A stretch of 46,203 nucleotides of DNA from Flavobacterium seoulense. Lineage in GTDB: Bacteria; Bacteroidota; Bacteroidia; Flavobacteriales; Flavobacteriaceae. Below the pieces are notes generated by a model that was given only the letters and a program-made list of their open reading frames with translations, did no database searches and was not told the DNA's origin. Shown here one piece after another: positions 25,923 to 34,415 of the stretch. The stretch covers positions 1-46,203 of the forward strand of contig NZ_JNCA01000015.1 of assembly GCF_000695795.1 (NCBI RefSeq), given 5' to 3'. The position numbers and the translations under genes were made by a program. Position 1 is the stretch's first letter, and each line of letters starts with the position of its first letter.

Positions 25923-26312
25923 ATGTTTAATAAAAAAGAAAAACCTTATACTGATCTTTTAGGAAAAACAAATAGAATTGTAGAAGGAACTGTAATAAAA
26001 GGAGATATTATTTCGAAAGCTGATTTTAGATTAGATGGTGAGTTAATTGGGAATTTTCAATCTACAGGAAAACTGGTTATAGGACCTACCGGAAGTGTTA
26101 CTGGTGACATTAGCTGTAAAAATGTGGATATTGAAGGAAAATTTACAGGAACAATTAATGTAGCCGAATTATTAAACATAAAAGCAAAGGCAAGTATTCA
26201 GGGCGATGTAACTGTGGGTAAATTAGCCATAGAACCTGGTGCCGATTTTAGTGCTTCTTGCAGTATGAAAGAAAACATAAAGTTGTTAACCGATGGAACA
26301 GAAACCGAATAA
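25923..26312 (+). CDS. Bactofilin (polymer-forming cytoskeletal protein)
   Basis: This 129-aa protein has a repeating beta-helix pattern: GTVIKGDIISKADFRLDGELIGNFQSTGKLVIGPTGSVTGDI, then IEGKFTGTINVAELLNIKAKASIQGDVTV (about residues 22-115). Bactofilins self-assemble without nucleotide into filaments that position cell-envelope machinery. The gene starts 2 bp after sprE and overlaps the AtpI-like gene by 20 bp, so these three are probably one transcript leading into the ATP synthase locus. Confidence 0.9.
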   Translation: MFNKKEKPYTDLLGKTNRIVEGTVIKGDIISKADFRLDGELIGNFQSTGKLVIGPTGSVTGDISCKNVDIEGKFTGTINVAELLNIKAKASIQGDVTVGKLAIEPGADFSASCSMKENIKLLTDGTETE

Positions 26313-26514
26313 TAGAAACAAGTGGCTTGCATTAGTTACAATTCCCACTCAAATGGGAGCAATCATTTATCTGTTTTATTTTATAGGTAGCTGGCTGGAC
26401 GAAAATCATCCCAGCGATACTGTTTACTATTCTAAGATTCTTGCGATGCTGGGTGTTTGTATTGCTATTTACAATGTAATAAGACAGGTGAACGAACTTA
26501 ATAAAACAGAATAA
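26293..26514 (+). CDS. AtpZ/AtpI family membrane protein
   Basis: This 73-aa protein has two membrane helices, about residues 15-33 and 47-64. The sequence TQMGAIIYLFYFIGSWLDE resembles the AtpZ/AtpI motif in which a conserved G-x-x-L/I-D-E near the end of the first helix occurs. These proteins help c-ring assembly or act as Mg2+ transport helpers beside the F-type ATP synthase. The start overlaps the bactofilin gene by 20 bp, an unusually long overlap, which implies translational coupling. Confidence 0.78.
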   Translation: MEQKPNNRNKWLALVTIPTQMGAIIYLFYFIGSWLDENHPSDTVYYSKILAMLGVCIAIYNVIRQVNELNKTE

Positions 26515-26547
26515 ACATAAACCCAATAAATATTAGACTATAATACC

Positions 26548-26973
26548 ATGAATTTAAAAAGTTACGCACCTGTTTTTTATTTCCTTTTGTTTGCAGTCAT
26601 TCTATATATAGTACACAAATTGATTTTTAGTTTTTTTGGAGCAGATTTAGAAATTGCCAATTTTCATTATTCTTTAGAATATCTCTATGCATTTTTTGCA
26701 GCTGTGGGAGTTCTAATTGTTTTTTCTTTGATAATGGTTTTTAAAACGGCTCCGGACTTTGTTGGGATAGCATTTCTTGCGGCGACGACTATCAATTTAG
26801 TCTTCTCATATATTATTGCGCGGCCTATTTTAGCAAAAACATCGGGAAATATTAAAATTGAGAAAATCAATTTTTTTGTGATTTTTATTCTGTTTTTGTT
26901 ATTTAAAATAATTATAACTGCAAAAATGTTAAAAAACAGCAATGAAAATGGCGAAAAACCGAGAATAAATTAA
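26548..26973 (+). CDS. Small multi-pass membrane protein upstream of the ATP synthase (DUF6168-like)
   Basis: This 141-aa protein has four hydrophobic helices (about residues 8-26, 46-66, 70-92 and 105-126) and a polar C-terminus. The location between AtpI-like and atpB, and the four-helix layout, are typical of ATP synthase subunit I-like proteins; I recall DUF6168 for the flavobacterial version. No catalytic motif is seen. It is 33 bp after the preceding gene and 89 bp before atpB, where a separate promoter is found. Confidence 0.65.
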   Translation: MNLKSYAPVFYFLLFAVILYIVHKLIFSFFGADLEIANFHYSLEYLYAFFAAVGVLIVFSLIMVFKTAPDFVGIAFLAATTINLVFSYIIARPILAKTSGNIKIEKINFFVIFILFLLFKIIITAKMLKNSNENGEKPRIN

Positions 26974-26990
26974 AAAAATATAGGGTAGTC

Positions 26991-27019
26991 TTGGTATATT
27001 AATTTAAAATGTACCTTTG
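26991..27019 (+). promoter_or_regulatory. Promoter of the atpB-E-F-H-A-G operon
   Basis: TTG at 26991-26993 and TACCTTTG at 27012-27019 are separated by 18 bp, an excellent match to the Flavobacterium consensus TTG-N17-23-TAnnTTTG. The start codon of atpB is 44 bp downstream. This is the best promoter in the window. Confidence 0.7.
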
Positions 27020-27062
27020 CGTCAAATTTTAAGGACCGTAAAAATCAATATTTTAATTAGAT

Positions 27063-28253
27063 ATGATAATTTCAAAGAAACCTGTCAGATCACTAACAGC
27101 AATTCTTATAGGATTGATCTCCTCTGTTGCTATGGCAAATCCTGTAGAGGATACAACTCATGTAAAAACAGAAACAGCTTCTCATACTGAGCAAGTTGCC
27201 CATGAAACAGCTAATCATGAGACTGAAGCACACACTGAAAAACATGAGGCATTATCTCCTAAAGAAAAAATCAATGAGCACATTCAGCATCACTTAGCTG
27301 ACTCTTATGATTTTACTTTATATTCTGATGAAGAAGCTGGAACACATGTTGGTTTCCCATTACCGGTTATTTTAATTGATGACGGATTAAAAGTTTTTTC
27401 AGCTTCAGCATTTCACCACGGTGAGACTGTAGCTAATGTTGATGGAGCTTATTATAAATTAGTTCACAACAAAATTTATAAAACAGATGCTGAAGGTACA
27501 TTAGAATTAGATCACCACGGACATCCAACTAATGAGATGCCGTTGAACTTTTCAATTACTAAAAACGTTTTCTCATTATTAATTACCTCTTTATTATTGT
27601 TCTTAATGTTTACAGCATTAGCAAGAACGTATAAAAAAGGACCAAACAATTTACCAACTGGTTTTTCAAGAGTTTTAGAGCCATTGGTATTATTTGTAAG
27701 AGACGAAATTGCAAGACCAAACATTGGTGAAAAAAAATACAAAAAATTCATGCCGTTCTTGTTAACTGTTTTCTTTCTTATTTGGTTGTTAAACTTGATT
27801 GGATTAACACCACTTGGAATCAACGTAACAGGAAATATTGCAGTAACTTTTTGTTTAGCATTTGTTACTTTGATCATTACTAACTTTAGTGCAAACAAAG
27901 ATTATTGGGGACACATTTTCTGGATGCCGGGTGTACCTGCTCCAATGAAAATTATCTTAGCACCAATTGAGGTATTGGGAATTTTTACAAAACCATTCTC
28001 ATTAATGATTCGTCTTTTTGCTAACATTACAGCTGGTCACGCAGTAATGATGGGATTATTAGCAATTATTTTCCTTTTCAAAAACTTGTTAGGTACAGGT
28101 GGAAGTATTGGAGTTTCATTAGCATTAACAACATTTATTTCTTTAATCGAATTACTTGTTGCGTTTCTTCAGGCGTTTATTTTTACAATGATGTCTTCAT
28201 TGTTTATTGGTATGGCTGTTCAGGAACACGATCATCATGATGATCACCACTAA
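27063..28253 (+). CDS. atpB: ATP synthase F0 subunit a
   Basis: This 396-aa protein has the proton half-channel fold in its C-terminal 240 residues, including the conserved Arg in SLMIRLFANITAGH. It is longer than the classical 270-aa subunit a because it begins with a signal-like hydrophobic segment (ILIGLISSVAMANP) and a histidine- and glutamate-rich periplasmic region (about residues 27-80, nine His). It ends with a His/Asp-rich tail (HDHHDDHH). The long N-terminus is common in Bacteroidota. It leads the atp operon and follows a strong promoter. Confidence 0.95.
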   Translation: MIISKKPVRSLTAILIGLISSVAMANPVEDTTHVKTETASHTEQVAHETANHETEAHTEKHEALSPKEKINEHIQHHLADSYDFTLYSDEEAGTHVGFPLPVILIDDGLKVFSASAFHHGETVANVDGAYYKLVHNKIYKTDAEGTLELDHHGHPTNEMPLNFSITKNVFSLLITSLLLFLMFTALARTYKKGPNNLPTGFSRVLEPLVLFVRDEIARPNIGEKKYKKFMPFLLTVFFLIWLLNLIGLTPLGINVTGNIAVTFCLAFVTLIITNFSANKDYWGHIFWMPGVPAPMKIILAPIEVLGIFTKPFSLMIRLFANITAGHAVMMGLLAIIFLFKNLLGTGGSIGVSLALTTFISLIELLVAFLQAFIFTMMSSLFIGMAVQEHDHHDDHH

Positions 28254-28309
28254 GAAATTAGTACAATAACATTTTAATTTAGAAGTTTAATTTTTATATA
28301 TATATACTT

Positions 28310-28507
28310 ATGGGAACAATTCCAAATTTAGTAGGAGCTGGTTTGATCGTAATCGGAGCAGGTTTAGGTTTAGGTAAAATCGGTGGTTCAGCAATGGACG
28401 CTATTGCTCGTCAACCAGAAGCTGCAGGAAAAATCCAAACTGCTATGATTATCATTGGAGCTCTTTTGGAAGGTTTAGCATTCGGTGCTTTGATCTTAGG
28501 AGCTTAA
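28310..28507 (+). CDS. atpE: ATP synthase F0 subunit c
   Basis: This 65-aa protein has two helices separated by the polar loop ARQPEAAGK. The ion-binding glutamate sits in GALLEGLAFG (about residue 54). The Glu-Ser/Thr pattern of sodium-coupled c-rings is absent, so proton coupling is likely. It is the most highly needed subunit (about 10-15 copies per complex), and a perfect 15-bp hairpin follows it before atpF, which may raise its relative expression. Confidence 0.95.
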   Translation: MGTIPNLVGAGLIVIGAGLGLGKIGGSAMDAIARQPEAAGKIQTAMIIIGALLEGLAFGALILGA

Positions 28508-28515
28508 TTAAGTTT

Positions 28516-28550
28516 AATACAATCTGCAACGGTTGGTTGCAGATTGTATT
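28516..28550 (+). other. Perfect 15-bp hairpin between atpE and atpF
   Basis: AATACAATCTGCAAC (28516-28530) and its exact complement (28536-28550) enclose the loop GGTTG, so an RNA stem would form in the atp transcript just after subunit c. It is followed by only a weak T-run, so it may act as a processing or stabilising element or as an attenuating terminator, rather than a full one. Confidence 0.7.
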
Positions 28551-28588
28551 TATTAAAAAAAGTTTAAACAAATTACAAAATATATATA

Positions 28589-29089
28589 ATGGAAAAGTTA
28601 CTTAACGATTTCTCATACGGTCTGTTTTTTTGGCAGCTTGTTATTTTAACAATCTTAATTTTATTATTAGCTAAGTTTGCTTGGAAACCAATTTTGAATT
28701 CGCTTTCTGAAAGAGAAGAAGGAATTAAAAGTGCATTAGAATCAGCAGAAAATGCCAGAAAAGAAATGCAGGATCTACAGGCTGATAACCAAAGAATCTT
28801 AAACGAAGCAAGAGCAGAACGTGATACTATGTTGAAAGAAGCTCGTGAAATGAAAGAGAAAATTGTTGCTGATGCAAAAACTGAAGCTCAGGCACAAGGA
28901 TTAAAACTAATCGAGCAGGCTAAAGCGGCTATCGAAAGTGAGAAAAACGCAGCAATGGCTGAATTGAAATTACAAGTTTCTTCATTGTCATTGAGTATCG
29001 CAGAGAAATTATTGAAAGACGAATTATCTAATACTGAAGCTCAAACTAAATTAGTTGAGAAAATGTTAGGTGACGTAAAGCTAAACTAA
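28589..29089 (+). CDS. atpF: ATP synthase F0 subunit b
   Basis: This 166-aa protein has a single N-terminal membrane helix (about residues 9-29, FFWQLVILTILILLLAKFAW). A long, uninterrupted charged helix (ESAENARKEMQDLQADN... to about residue 150) forms the peripheral stator. It starts with the classic FAWKPILNSLSEREEGIKSALE junction. It is spaced 81 bp after atpE (including the hairpin) and 4 bp before atpH. Confidence 0.95.
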   Translation: MEKLLNDFSYGLFFWQLVILTILILLLAKFAWKPILNSLSEREEGIKSALESAENARKEMQDLQADNQRILNEARAERDTMLKEAREMKEKIVADAKTEAQAQGLKLIEQAKAAIESEKNAAMAELKLQVSSLSLSIAEKLLKDELSNTEAQTKLVEKMLGDVKLN

Positions 29090-29093
29090 TATT

Positions 29094-29627
29094 ATGGCAG
29101 GTACAAGAGCAGCAATTCGTTACGCAAAAGCGATCCTTGATATGGCAGACTCAATAGGAGTGGCTAACGAGGTAAATAACGATATGATTTTAATTGCTTC
29201 AACAATCAAAAGTAACTCTGAATTAAATGCTTTTATTCAAAGTCCAACAATAAGCGTTGAAGTAAAAGAAAAAGCATTATTAGAAGTTTTTGCAAATAGC
29301 AATGGCGTAACTAAAGGTTTCTTTCATTTATTATTCGAAAATAAAAGATTTGAAATTCTTGAAGCTATTGCAGTAGCATATTCTAATTTATTTGATCAGG
29401 CGAATGGTATTGAAGTTGCTAAAGTAACTACAGCTATTCCAATGGATGCTGATTTAGAAGCTAAGGTAGTTGCTAAAATTGCATCATTGTCAGATAAAAA
29501 AGTAACTATTAAAAATATTGTAGATCCTGCAATCATTGGAGGATTTATTTTAACTATAGGCGATAAGCAATACAATGCTTCTATTGCTAACCGATTACAA
29601 GTATTAAGAAAAGAATTAAGTAACTAG
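29094..29627 (+). CDS. atpH: ATP synthase F1 subunit delta
   Basis: This 177-aa subunit links the b stator to alpha. The N-terminal RAAIRYAKAILDMADSIG is the family opening, and the C-terminal block IKNIVDPAIIGGFILTIGDKQYNASIANRLQVLRKEL is the signature. It begins 4 bp after atpF. The length is normal and no unusual features were seen. Confidence 0.95.
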   Translation: MAGTRAAIRYAKAILDMADSIGVANEVNNDMILIASTIKSNSELNAFIQSPTISVEVKEKALLEVFANSNGVTKGFFHLLFENKRFEILEAIAVAYSNLFDQANGIEVAKVTTAIPMDADLEAKVVAKIASLSDKKVTIKNIVDPAIIGGFILTIGDKQYNASIANRLQVLRKELSN

Positions 29628-29665
29628 TTTTATTGCACATAAAAGTGTCTAAATTATAAATTAAG

Positions 29666-31243
29666 ATGGCGGAAATCAAACCTGCTGAAATTTCAGCAAT
29701 ATTAAGAAAGCAAGTAGAAGGTTTTGAATCTGGCGCTACGCTGGAGGAAGTAGGAACGGTACTTCAAGTTGGAGACGGTATTGCTCGTATTTACGGGCTT
29801 TCGAATGTACAATATGGAGAATTAGTAGAATTTGAGAATGGTCTTGAGGCTATTGTATTGAATCTGGAAGAAGATAATGTTGGGGTTGTACTTTTAGGGC
29901 CATCTACAGGAATTAAAGAAGGATCTACTGCTAAAAGAACGCAACGTATTGCTTCTCTTAAAGTAGGAGAGCAAATGGTAGGACGTGTTGTTAACACTCT
30001 TGGTTTTCCAATTGATGGAAAAGGACCAATAGGTGGTGACTTATACGAAATGCCATTGGAAAGAAAAGCTCCTGGAGTAGTTTTCCGTCAGCCAGTAACT
30101 GAGCCATTACAAACAGGTGTAAAAGCAGTAGATGCTATGATCCCTGTAGGTCGTGGACAACGTGAGTTAGTTATTGGTGACCGTCAAACAGGTAAATCAA
30201 CTGTTTGTATCGATACTATCTTAAATCAAAAAGAATTTTATGATGCTGGTAAACCAGTATTTTGTATCTATGTTGCAATTGGACAAAAAGCGTCAACTGT
30301 AGCAGGAATTGCAAAAATGTTAGAAGAAAAAGGAGCAATGGCTTATACAGTTATCGTTGCTGCTAATGCTTCTGATCCAGCTCCAATGCAAGTTTATGCT
30401 CCTTTCGCAGGTGCTGCAATTGGAGAATATTTTAGAGATTCTGGTCGTCCGGCTTTAATTGTTTATGATGATTTATCTAAACAAGCTGTGGCTTACCGTG
30501 AGGTTTCTCTTTTATTAAGAAGACCACCGGGACGTGAGGCATATCCTGGAGACGTTTTCTACTTACACTCTCGTTTATTAGAAAGAGCTTGTAAAGTTAT
30601 CGCTGATGACGGAATTGCTAAAAACATGAATGATTTACCAGATTCTATCAAAGGAATCGTAAAAGGTGGTGGTTCATTAACAGCTTTACCAATTATCGAA
30701 ACTCAGGCTGGTGACGTTTCTGCATATATCCCAACAAACGTAATCTCTATTACAGATGGTCAGATTTTCCTTGATGGAGATTTGTTCAACTCTGGGGTTC
30801 GTCCTGCAATCAACGTAGGTATCTCTGTATCTCGTGTTGGAGGTAATGCTCAAATTAAATCAATGAAAAAAGTTTCTGGAACTTTAAAATTAGATCAGGC
30901 GCAATTCCGTGAATTAGAAGCGTTTGCTAAATTTGGTTCTGATCTTGATGCTGTTACTTTAAACGTAATTGAAAAAGGAAAAAGAAACGTTGAGATCTTG
31001 AAACAAGGTTTGAACGACCCTTATACAGTAGAAGACCAAGTAGCTATTATCTATGCTGGTTCTAAAAACTTATTAAGAAATGTTCCTGTTGCTAAGGTAA
31101 AAGAATTCGAAAAAGATTTCTTAGAATTCTTAAACGCAAAACACAGAGATACTCTTGATGCTTTAAAAGCTGGTAAACTTGATGACAAGATTACTGATGT
31201 TATCGAGAATGTAGCTAAAGAAGTTTCAGCGAAATATAACTAA
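29666..31243 (+). CDS. atpA: ATP synthase F1 subunit alpha
   Basis: This 525-aa protein has the Walker A P-loop GDRQTGKST (about residues 172-180), the [12 protein letters not shown] segment, [46 protein letters not shown], and the arginine-finger region in [18 protein letters not shown] near 374-391. Alpha binds nucleotide at non-catalytic sites. The length is typical. The beta and epsilon subunits are not nearby, as usual for the split atp loci of Bacteroidota. Confidence 0.97.
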   Translation: MAEIKPAEISAILRKQVEGFESGATLEEVGTVLQVGDGIARIYGLSNVQYGELVEFENGLEAIVLNLEEDNVGVVLLGPSTGIKEGSTAKRTQRIASLKVGEQMVGRVVNTLGFPIDGKGPIGGDLYEMPLERKAPGVVFRQPVTEPLQTGVKAVDAMIPVGRGQRELVIGDRQTGKSTVCIDTILNQKEFYDAGKPVFCIYVAIGQKASTVAGIAKMLEEKGAMAYTVIVAANASDPAPMQVYAPFAGAAIGEYFRDSGRPALIVYDDLSKQAVAYREVSLLLRRPPGREAYPGDVFYLHSRLLERACKVIADDGIAKNMNDLPDSIKGIVKGGGSLTALPIIETQAGDVSAYIPTNVISITDGQIFLDGDLFNSGVRPAINVGISVSRVGGNAQIKSMKKVSGTLKLDQAQFRELEAFAKFGSDLDAVTLNVIEKGKRNVEILKQGLNDPYTVEDQVAIIYAGSKNLLRNVPVAKVKEFEKDFLEFLNAKHRDTLDALKAGKLDDKITDVIENVAKEVSAKYN

Positions 31244-31252
31244 TATAAGTAT

Positions 31253-31301
31253 TAAGTATTGAGTACAAAGTATCAAGATTGGTCTTTGTACTTAATACTA
31301 A
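31253..31301 (+). repeat. 18-bp imperfect hairpin between atpA and atpG
   Basis: TAAGTATTGAGTACAAAG (31253-31270) pairs with the segment 31284-31301 with one G-U pair and one mismatch, across a 13-nt loop. TTAAGTATT and TTAATACTA sequences of this style recur in Flavobacterium intergenic regions. It could stabilise, process or attenuate the operon mRNA; it does not end in a T-run. Confidence 0.6.
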
Positions 31302-31321
31302 AGTCTTAATACAAAAAATAA

Positions 31322-32182
31322 ATGGCAAATTTAAAGGAAATCCGTAATAGAATTACATCCGTTTCATCTACGATGCAAATCACATCGGCGATGAAAATGG
31401 TATCTGCAGCCAAGCTTAAAAAAGCTCAGGATGCAATTACAGCCATGCGCCCTTATGCCGAAAAATTAACGGAATTATTACAAAGTCTTTCTGCAACTCT
31501 TGAGGGAGGAACTGGCGAAGAATTTACTACACAACGTGAAATCAAGAAAGTATTGCTTGTTGTAATAACTTCTAACAGAGGTTTAGCTGGTGCATTTAAT
31601 ACTAATGCAATCAAAGAAGCTAAAAATCGTGTAGCATATTATGCAGGAAAACAAGTTGATATTTTTGCTATAGGTAAAAAAGGAAATGATATTTTAAGCA
31701 AAACAAATACAGTAATTGAAAATCAAAGTAGTGTTTTTGATAATTTGACTTTTGATAATGTTGCTGCTATTGCTGATACATTAACTCAAAAATTTGTTAG
31801 TGGTGAGTATGACAGAATTGAATTGATTTATAACCAATTTAAAAATGCAGCTACTCAAATCGTTCAAACAGAACAATTTTTACCATTAGCTCCTGTTCAA
31901 TCAGATGCCAATGCAACTGCTGGAGATTATATTTTCGAACCATCAAAAGAAGAAATCGTGTTGACTTTGATTCCTAAATCATTAAAAACACAATTGTATA
32001 AAGGAATCCGTGATTCATTTGCTTCAGAACATGGTGCGCGTATGACAGCTATGCACAAAGCAACTGATAATGCGACAGCTTTAAGAAACCAATTAAAATT
32101 AACATACAACAAAGCACGTCAGGCTGCAATTACTAGCGAAATCTTAGAGATCGTTGGTGGAGCAGAAGCTTTGAATGGATAA
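31322..32182 (+). CDS. atpG: ATP synthase F1 subunit gamma
   Basis: This 286-aa rotating central stalk has the conserved ends MANLKEIRNRITSVSSTMQITSAMKMVSAAKL and ALRNQLKLTYNKARQAAITSEILEIVGGAEAL, which form the coiled coil inside the alpha-beta ring. It is the last gene of this atp locus, 78 bp after atpA. A strong terminator follows. No beta or epsilon gene is next, so those lie elsewhere in the genome. Confidence 0.97.
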   Translation: MANLKEIRNRITSVSSTMQITSAMKMVSAAKLKKAQDAITAMRPYAEKLTELLQSLSATLEGGTGEEFTTQREIKKVLLVVITSNRGLAGAFNTNAIKEAKNRVAYYAGKQVDIFAIGKKGNDILSKTNTVIENQSSVFDNLTFDNVAAIADTLTQKFVSGEYDRIELIYNQFKNAATQIVQTEQFLPLAPVQSDANATAGDYIFEPSKEEIVLTLIPKSLKTQLYKGIRDSFASEHGARMTAMHKATDNATALRNQLKLTYNKARQAAITSEILEIVGGAEALNG

Positions 32183-32207
32183 TATAAAAGTTAATTTTTT
32201 TAGATAT

Positions 32208-32241
32208 AAAAATAGCCTTGCCATCGCAAGGCTATTTTTTT
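32208..32241 (+). terminator. Terminator of the atp operon
   Basis: AAAAATAGCCTTGC pairs with GCAAGGCTATTTTT around a four-base loop and runs into seven T. It is 26 bp after the atpG stop codon. Confidence 0.93.
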
Positions 32242-32345
32242 GAAAATATTTGAAAAAGAAATTAGAATAGGTGTAAAACCAACACTGATTAAATCAAAGA
32301 TTTAGTTATTTTTGTTTCTTTTTAAAAGCATTAAGAGATATCACT

Positions 32346-33815
32346 TTGGGTTTATATAAAAATCTTTTCAAACAAACAGCCATATACGGACTAGCTACGG
32401 TTTTGCCTAGGATGTTTAGTTTCCTGTTAGTTCCGCTTTATACTAATTTGCTTCCTAAGGCAGAATACGGTAAAGTGACTATCATATTTGCCTGGATGAT
32501 TTTTTTTAATGTCATTCTGGCTTACGGAATGGAAACCGCTTTTTTTAGATTTTATAATAAAGAAGAAGATAAAAAAAGAGTAGTCGAAACTTCGATGGTT
32601 TCTATCTTTTGGACGACAATTATCTTTTTACTTGTCGCACTTTTATTCCGAACGACATTAGCAGATTGGTCAGGAATCGATTCCCAATATATTACGTATT
32701 CCATTTGGATTTTAGCCTTAGACGCCTTAGTAATTATCCCTTTTTCGAAATTAAGAGCTTTTCAAAAGCCCATGGTATATGCCGTTATTAAAATTGGAAA
32801 TGTATTAGTAAACTTATTACTAAGTATTCTGTTTTTAATTTATTTACCAAAATTAGCTCAAATAAACCCTACGGGATTAATCAGTTCGTTTTATATCGAA
32901 AATTTCGAAATAGGCTATATTTTCCTGGCGAACATTATTGCCAGTTTATTGACTTTTGTCGTTTTATCACCCGATTATATTTTTCTAAAATGGAAATTCG
33001 ATTTTAGATTATGGAAACAAATGATGGCTTATGGATTGCCTATATTAGTAGCCGGAATTGCTTTTGCTATCAACGAACAATTTGATAAAATCCTTTTAGA
33101 TAAATTACTGCCTCGCTATATCGCCGAAGATGCAGTAGGAGAGTATGGAGCTTGTTATAAGTTGGGATTGTTTATGGTTTTGTACCGTACGGCTTATACT
33201 TTAGGAATTGAACCTTTCTTTTTCAGTCATGCTTCAGATAAAAATGCGCCGCAAACTTATGCTATGGTAACCAAATATTTCGTGATTTTTGGATCTTTTA
33301 TTATGTTAAGCGTTATTGTTTTTGCCGATTTGTTTAAACTTCTAATGATTCGTGATAGTTCCTATTGGGTAGCGATGAAAGTGGTGCCGTTGATTATTTT
33401 GGCCAATTTCTGTTTAGGAATTTATACGAATCTTTCTGTTTGGTACAAATTAATAGACAAGACGTATATTGGTGCTTACATTTCAATTGCAGGTGCAATC
33501 ATTACTTTAGTACTTAACTTTTTGTTGATTCCGTCTCATAGTTATGTAGGTTCAGCTATTGCAACATTGGCTGCTTACGGAAGTATGATGTTGATTTCCT
33601 ATTATCTGGGGAATAAATATTATCCTATTCCGTATGATTTTAAAAAGATAGGTGGTTATCTGGGATTGTCTATTGTATTTTCAATAATCTCATTTTATCG
33701 TTTTAGAGAAAATTATTTTGTTGGAATTGCGTTACTACTTTTGTTTCTCTACTTCATTTACCACAATGAGAAAGCTACTTTAATGAATATTATTAAACGT
33801 AAAAGCAATTCATAA
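32346..33815 (+). CDS. Lipopolysaccharide/polysaccharide flippase family membrane protein
   Basis: This 489-aa protein has about 12-14 membrane helices and the opening LYKNLFKQTAIYGLATVLPRMFSFLLVPLYTNLL, typical of Wzx/RfbX-like flippases in the MOP superfamily. It would move lipid-linked glycan units across the inner membrane. The start is a TTG at 32346; the next ATG lies within the first helix, so TTG is preferred. It comes 164 bp after atpG and its terminator, and 42 bp before dut. Confidence 0.88.
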   Translation: MGLYKNLFKQTAIYGLATVLPRMFSFLLVPLYTNLLPKAEYGKVTIIFAWMIFFNVILAYGMETAFFRFYNKEEDKKRVVETSMVSIFWTTIIFLLVALLFRTTLADWSGIDSQYITYSIWILALDALVIIPFSKLRAFQKPMVYAVIKIGNVLVNLLLSILFLIYLPKLAQINPTGLISSFYIENFEIGYIFLANIIASLLTFVVLSPDYIFLKWKFDFRLWKQMMAYGLPILVAGIAFAINEQFDKILLDKLLPRYIAEDAVGEYGACYKLGLFMVLYRTAYTLGIEPFFFSHASDKNAPQTYAMVTKYFVIFGSFIMLSVIVFADLFKLLMIRDSSYWVAMKVVPLIILANFCLGIYTNLSVWYKLIDKTYIGAYISIAGAIITLVLNFLLIPSHSYVGSAIATLAAYGSMMLISYYLGNKYYPIPYDFKKIGGYLGLSIVFSIISFYRFRENYFVGIALLLLFLYFIYHNEKATLMNIIKRKSNS

Positions 33816-33857
33816 ACTCTGTTTACAGTTTTTTTAATTGCATTATAAAAATAAAAA

Positions 33858-34292
33858 ATGAAAATAAACATCATCAATAAATCACAACACGTTTTACCAA
33901 GTTATGAAACCATAGCTTCGGCTGGAATGGATTTAAGAGCGAATTTAACCGAATCGATAACTTTACAGCCATTAGAAAGAACCATTGTTAAGACAGGTCT
34001 TTTTATCGAATTGCCGATAGGATACGAAGCACAGGTGCGTCCAAGAAGCGGACTGGCTTTTAAAAACGGAATTACAGTACTGAATAGTCCCGGAACTGTT
34101 GATGCTGATTATCGCGGAGAAATAGGTGTGATTCTGGTTAACTTATCAAATCAGGCTTTCGAAATCCAAAACGGAGAAAGAATCGCCCAACTAATCATCG
34201 CCAAGCACGAGCGTGCCGAATGGATTGAAGTAGAAGAACTTTCTGAAACGTCAAGAGGTGCTGGTGGATTTGGAAGTACAGGAGTGAAATAG
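33858..34292 (+). CDS. dut: dUTP diphosphatase
   Basis: This 144-aa trimeric enzyme hydrolyses dUTP to dUMP. All five motifs are visible: ASAGMDLRA (about 21-29), [12 protein letters not shown] (about 63-74), [20 protein letters not shown] (about 78-97), [11 protein letters not shown] (about 103-113) and [10 protein letters not shown] (about 133-142). The GFGSTG phosphate-binding tail is intact. It lies between the flippase and the nucleotidyltransferase on the same strand and may be co-transcribed with the flippase. Confidence 0.97.
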   Translation: MKINIINKSQHVLPSYETIASAGMDLRANLTESITLQPLERTIVKTGLFIELPIGYEAQVRPRSGLAFKNGITVLNSPGTVDADYRGEIGVILVNLSNQAFEIQNGERIAQLIIAKHERAEWIEVEELSETSRGAGGFGSTGVK

Positions 34293-34345
34293 TATTCAGA
34301 GAACAGTCTGCAGTATTCAGTAAAATCAAATGAATTTGCGACTAA

Positions 34346-34400
34346 ATATATAATAAAATCTCCGCGAACTTTGCGAACCTTTGCAACTTTGCGGTTAAAA
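34346..34400 (+). repeat. Interspersed repeat with TTTGCGAAC-type units
   Basis: The gap before the nucleotidyltransferase contains four successive GCG/GCA-centred units of the style CCGCGAACTTTGCGAACC, TTTGCAACTTTGCGGTTAAA. I recall that similar TTTGCG-rich strings recur between genes of Flavobacterium. The same gap also holds two copies of AGTATTCAG near 34294-34322. No function is known. Confidence 0.45.
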
Positions 34401-34415
34401 AAACAACATAAAAAT

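Noticed and set aside
28516..28550. Full rho-independent terminator after atpE
   Set aside because: The stem is perfect, but it is not followed by a strong T run and the operon clearly continues into atpF.
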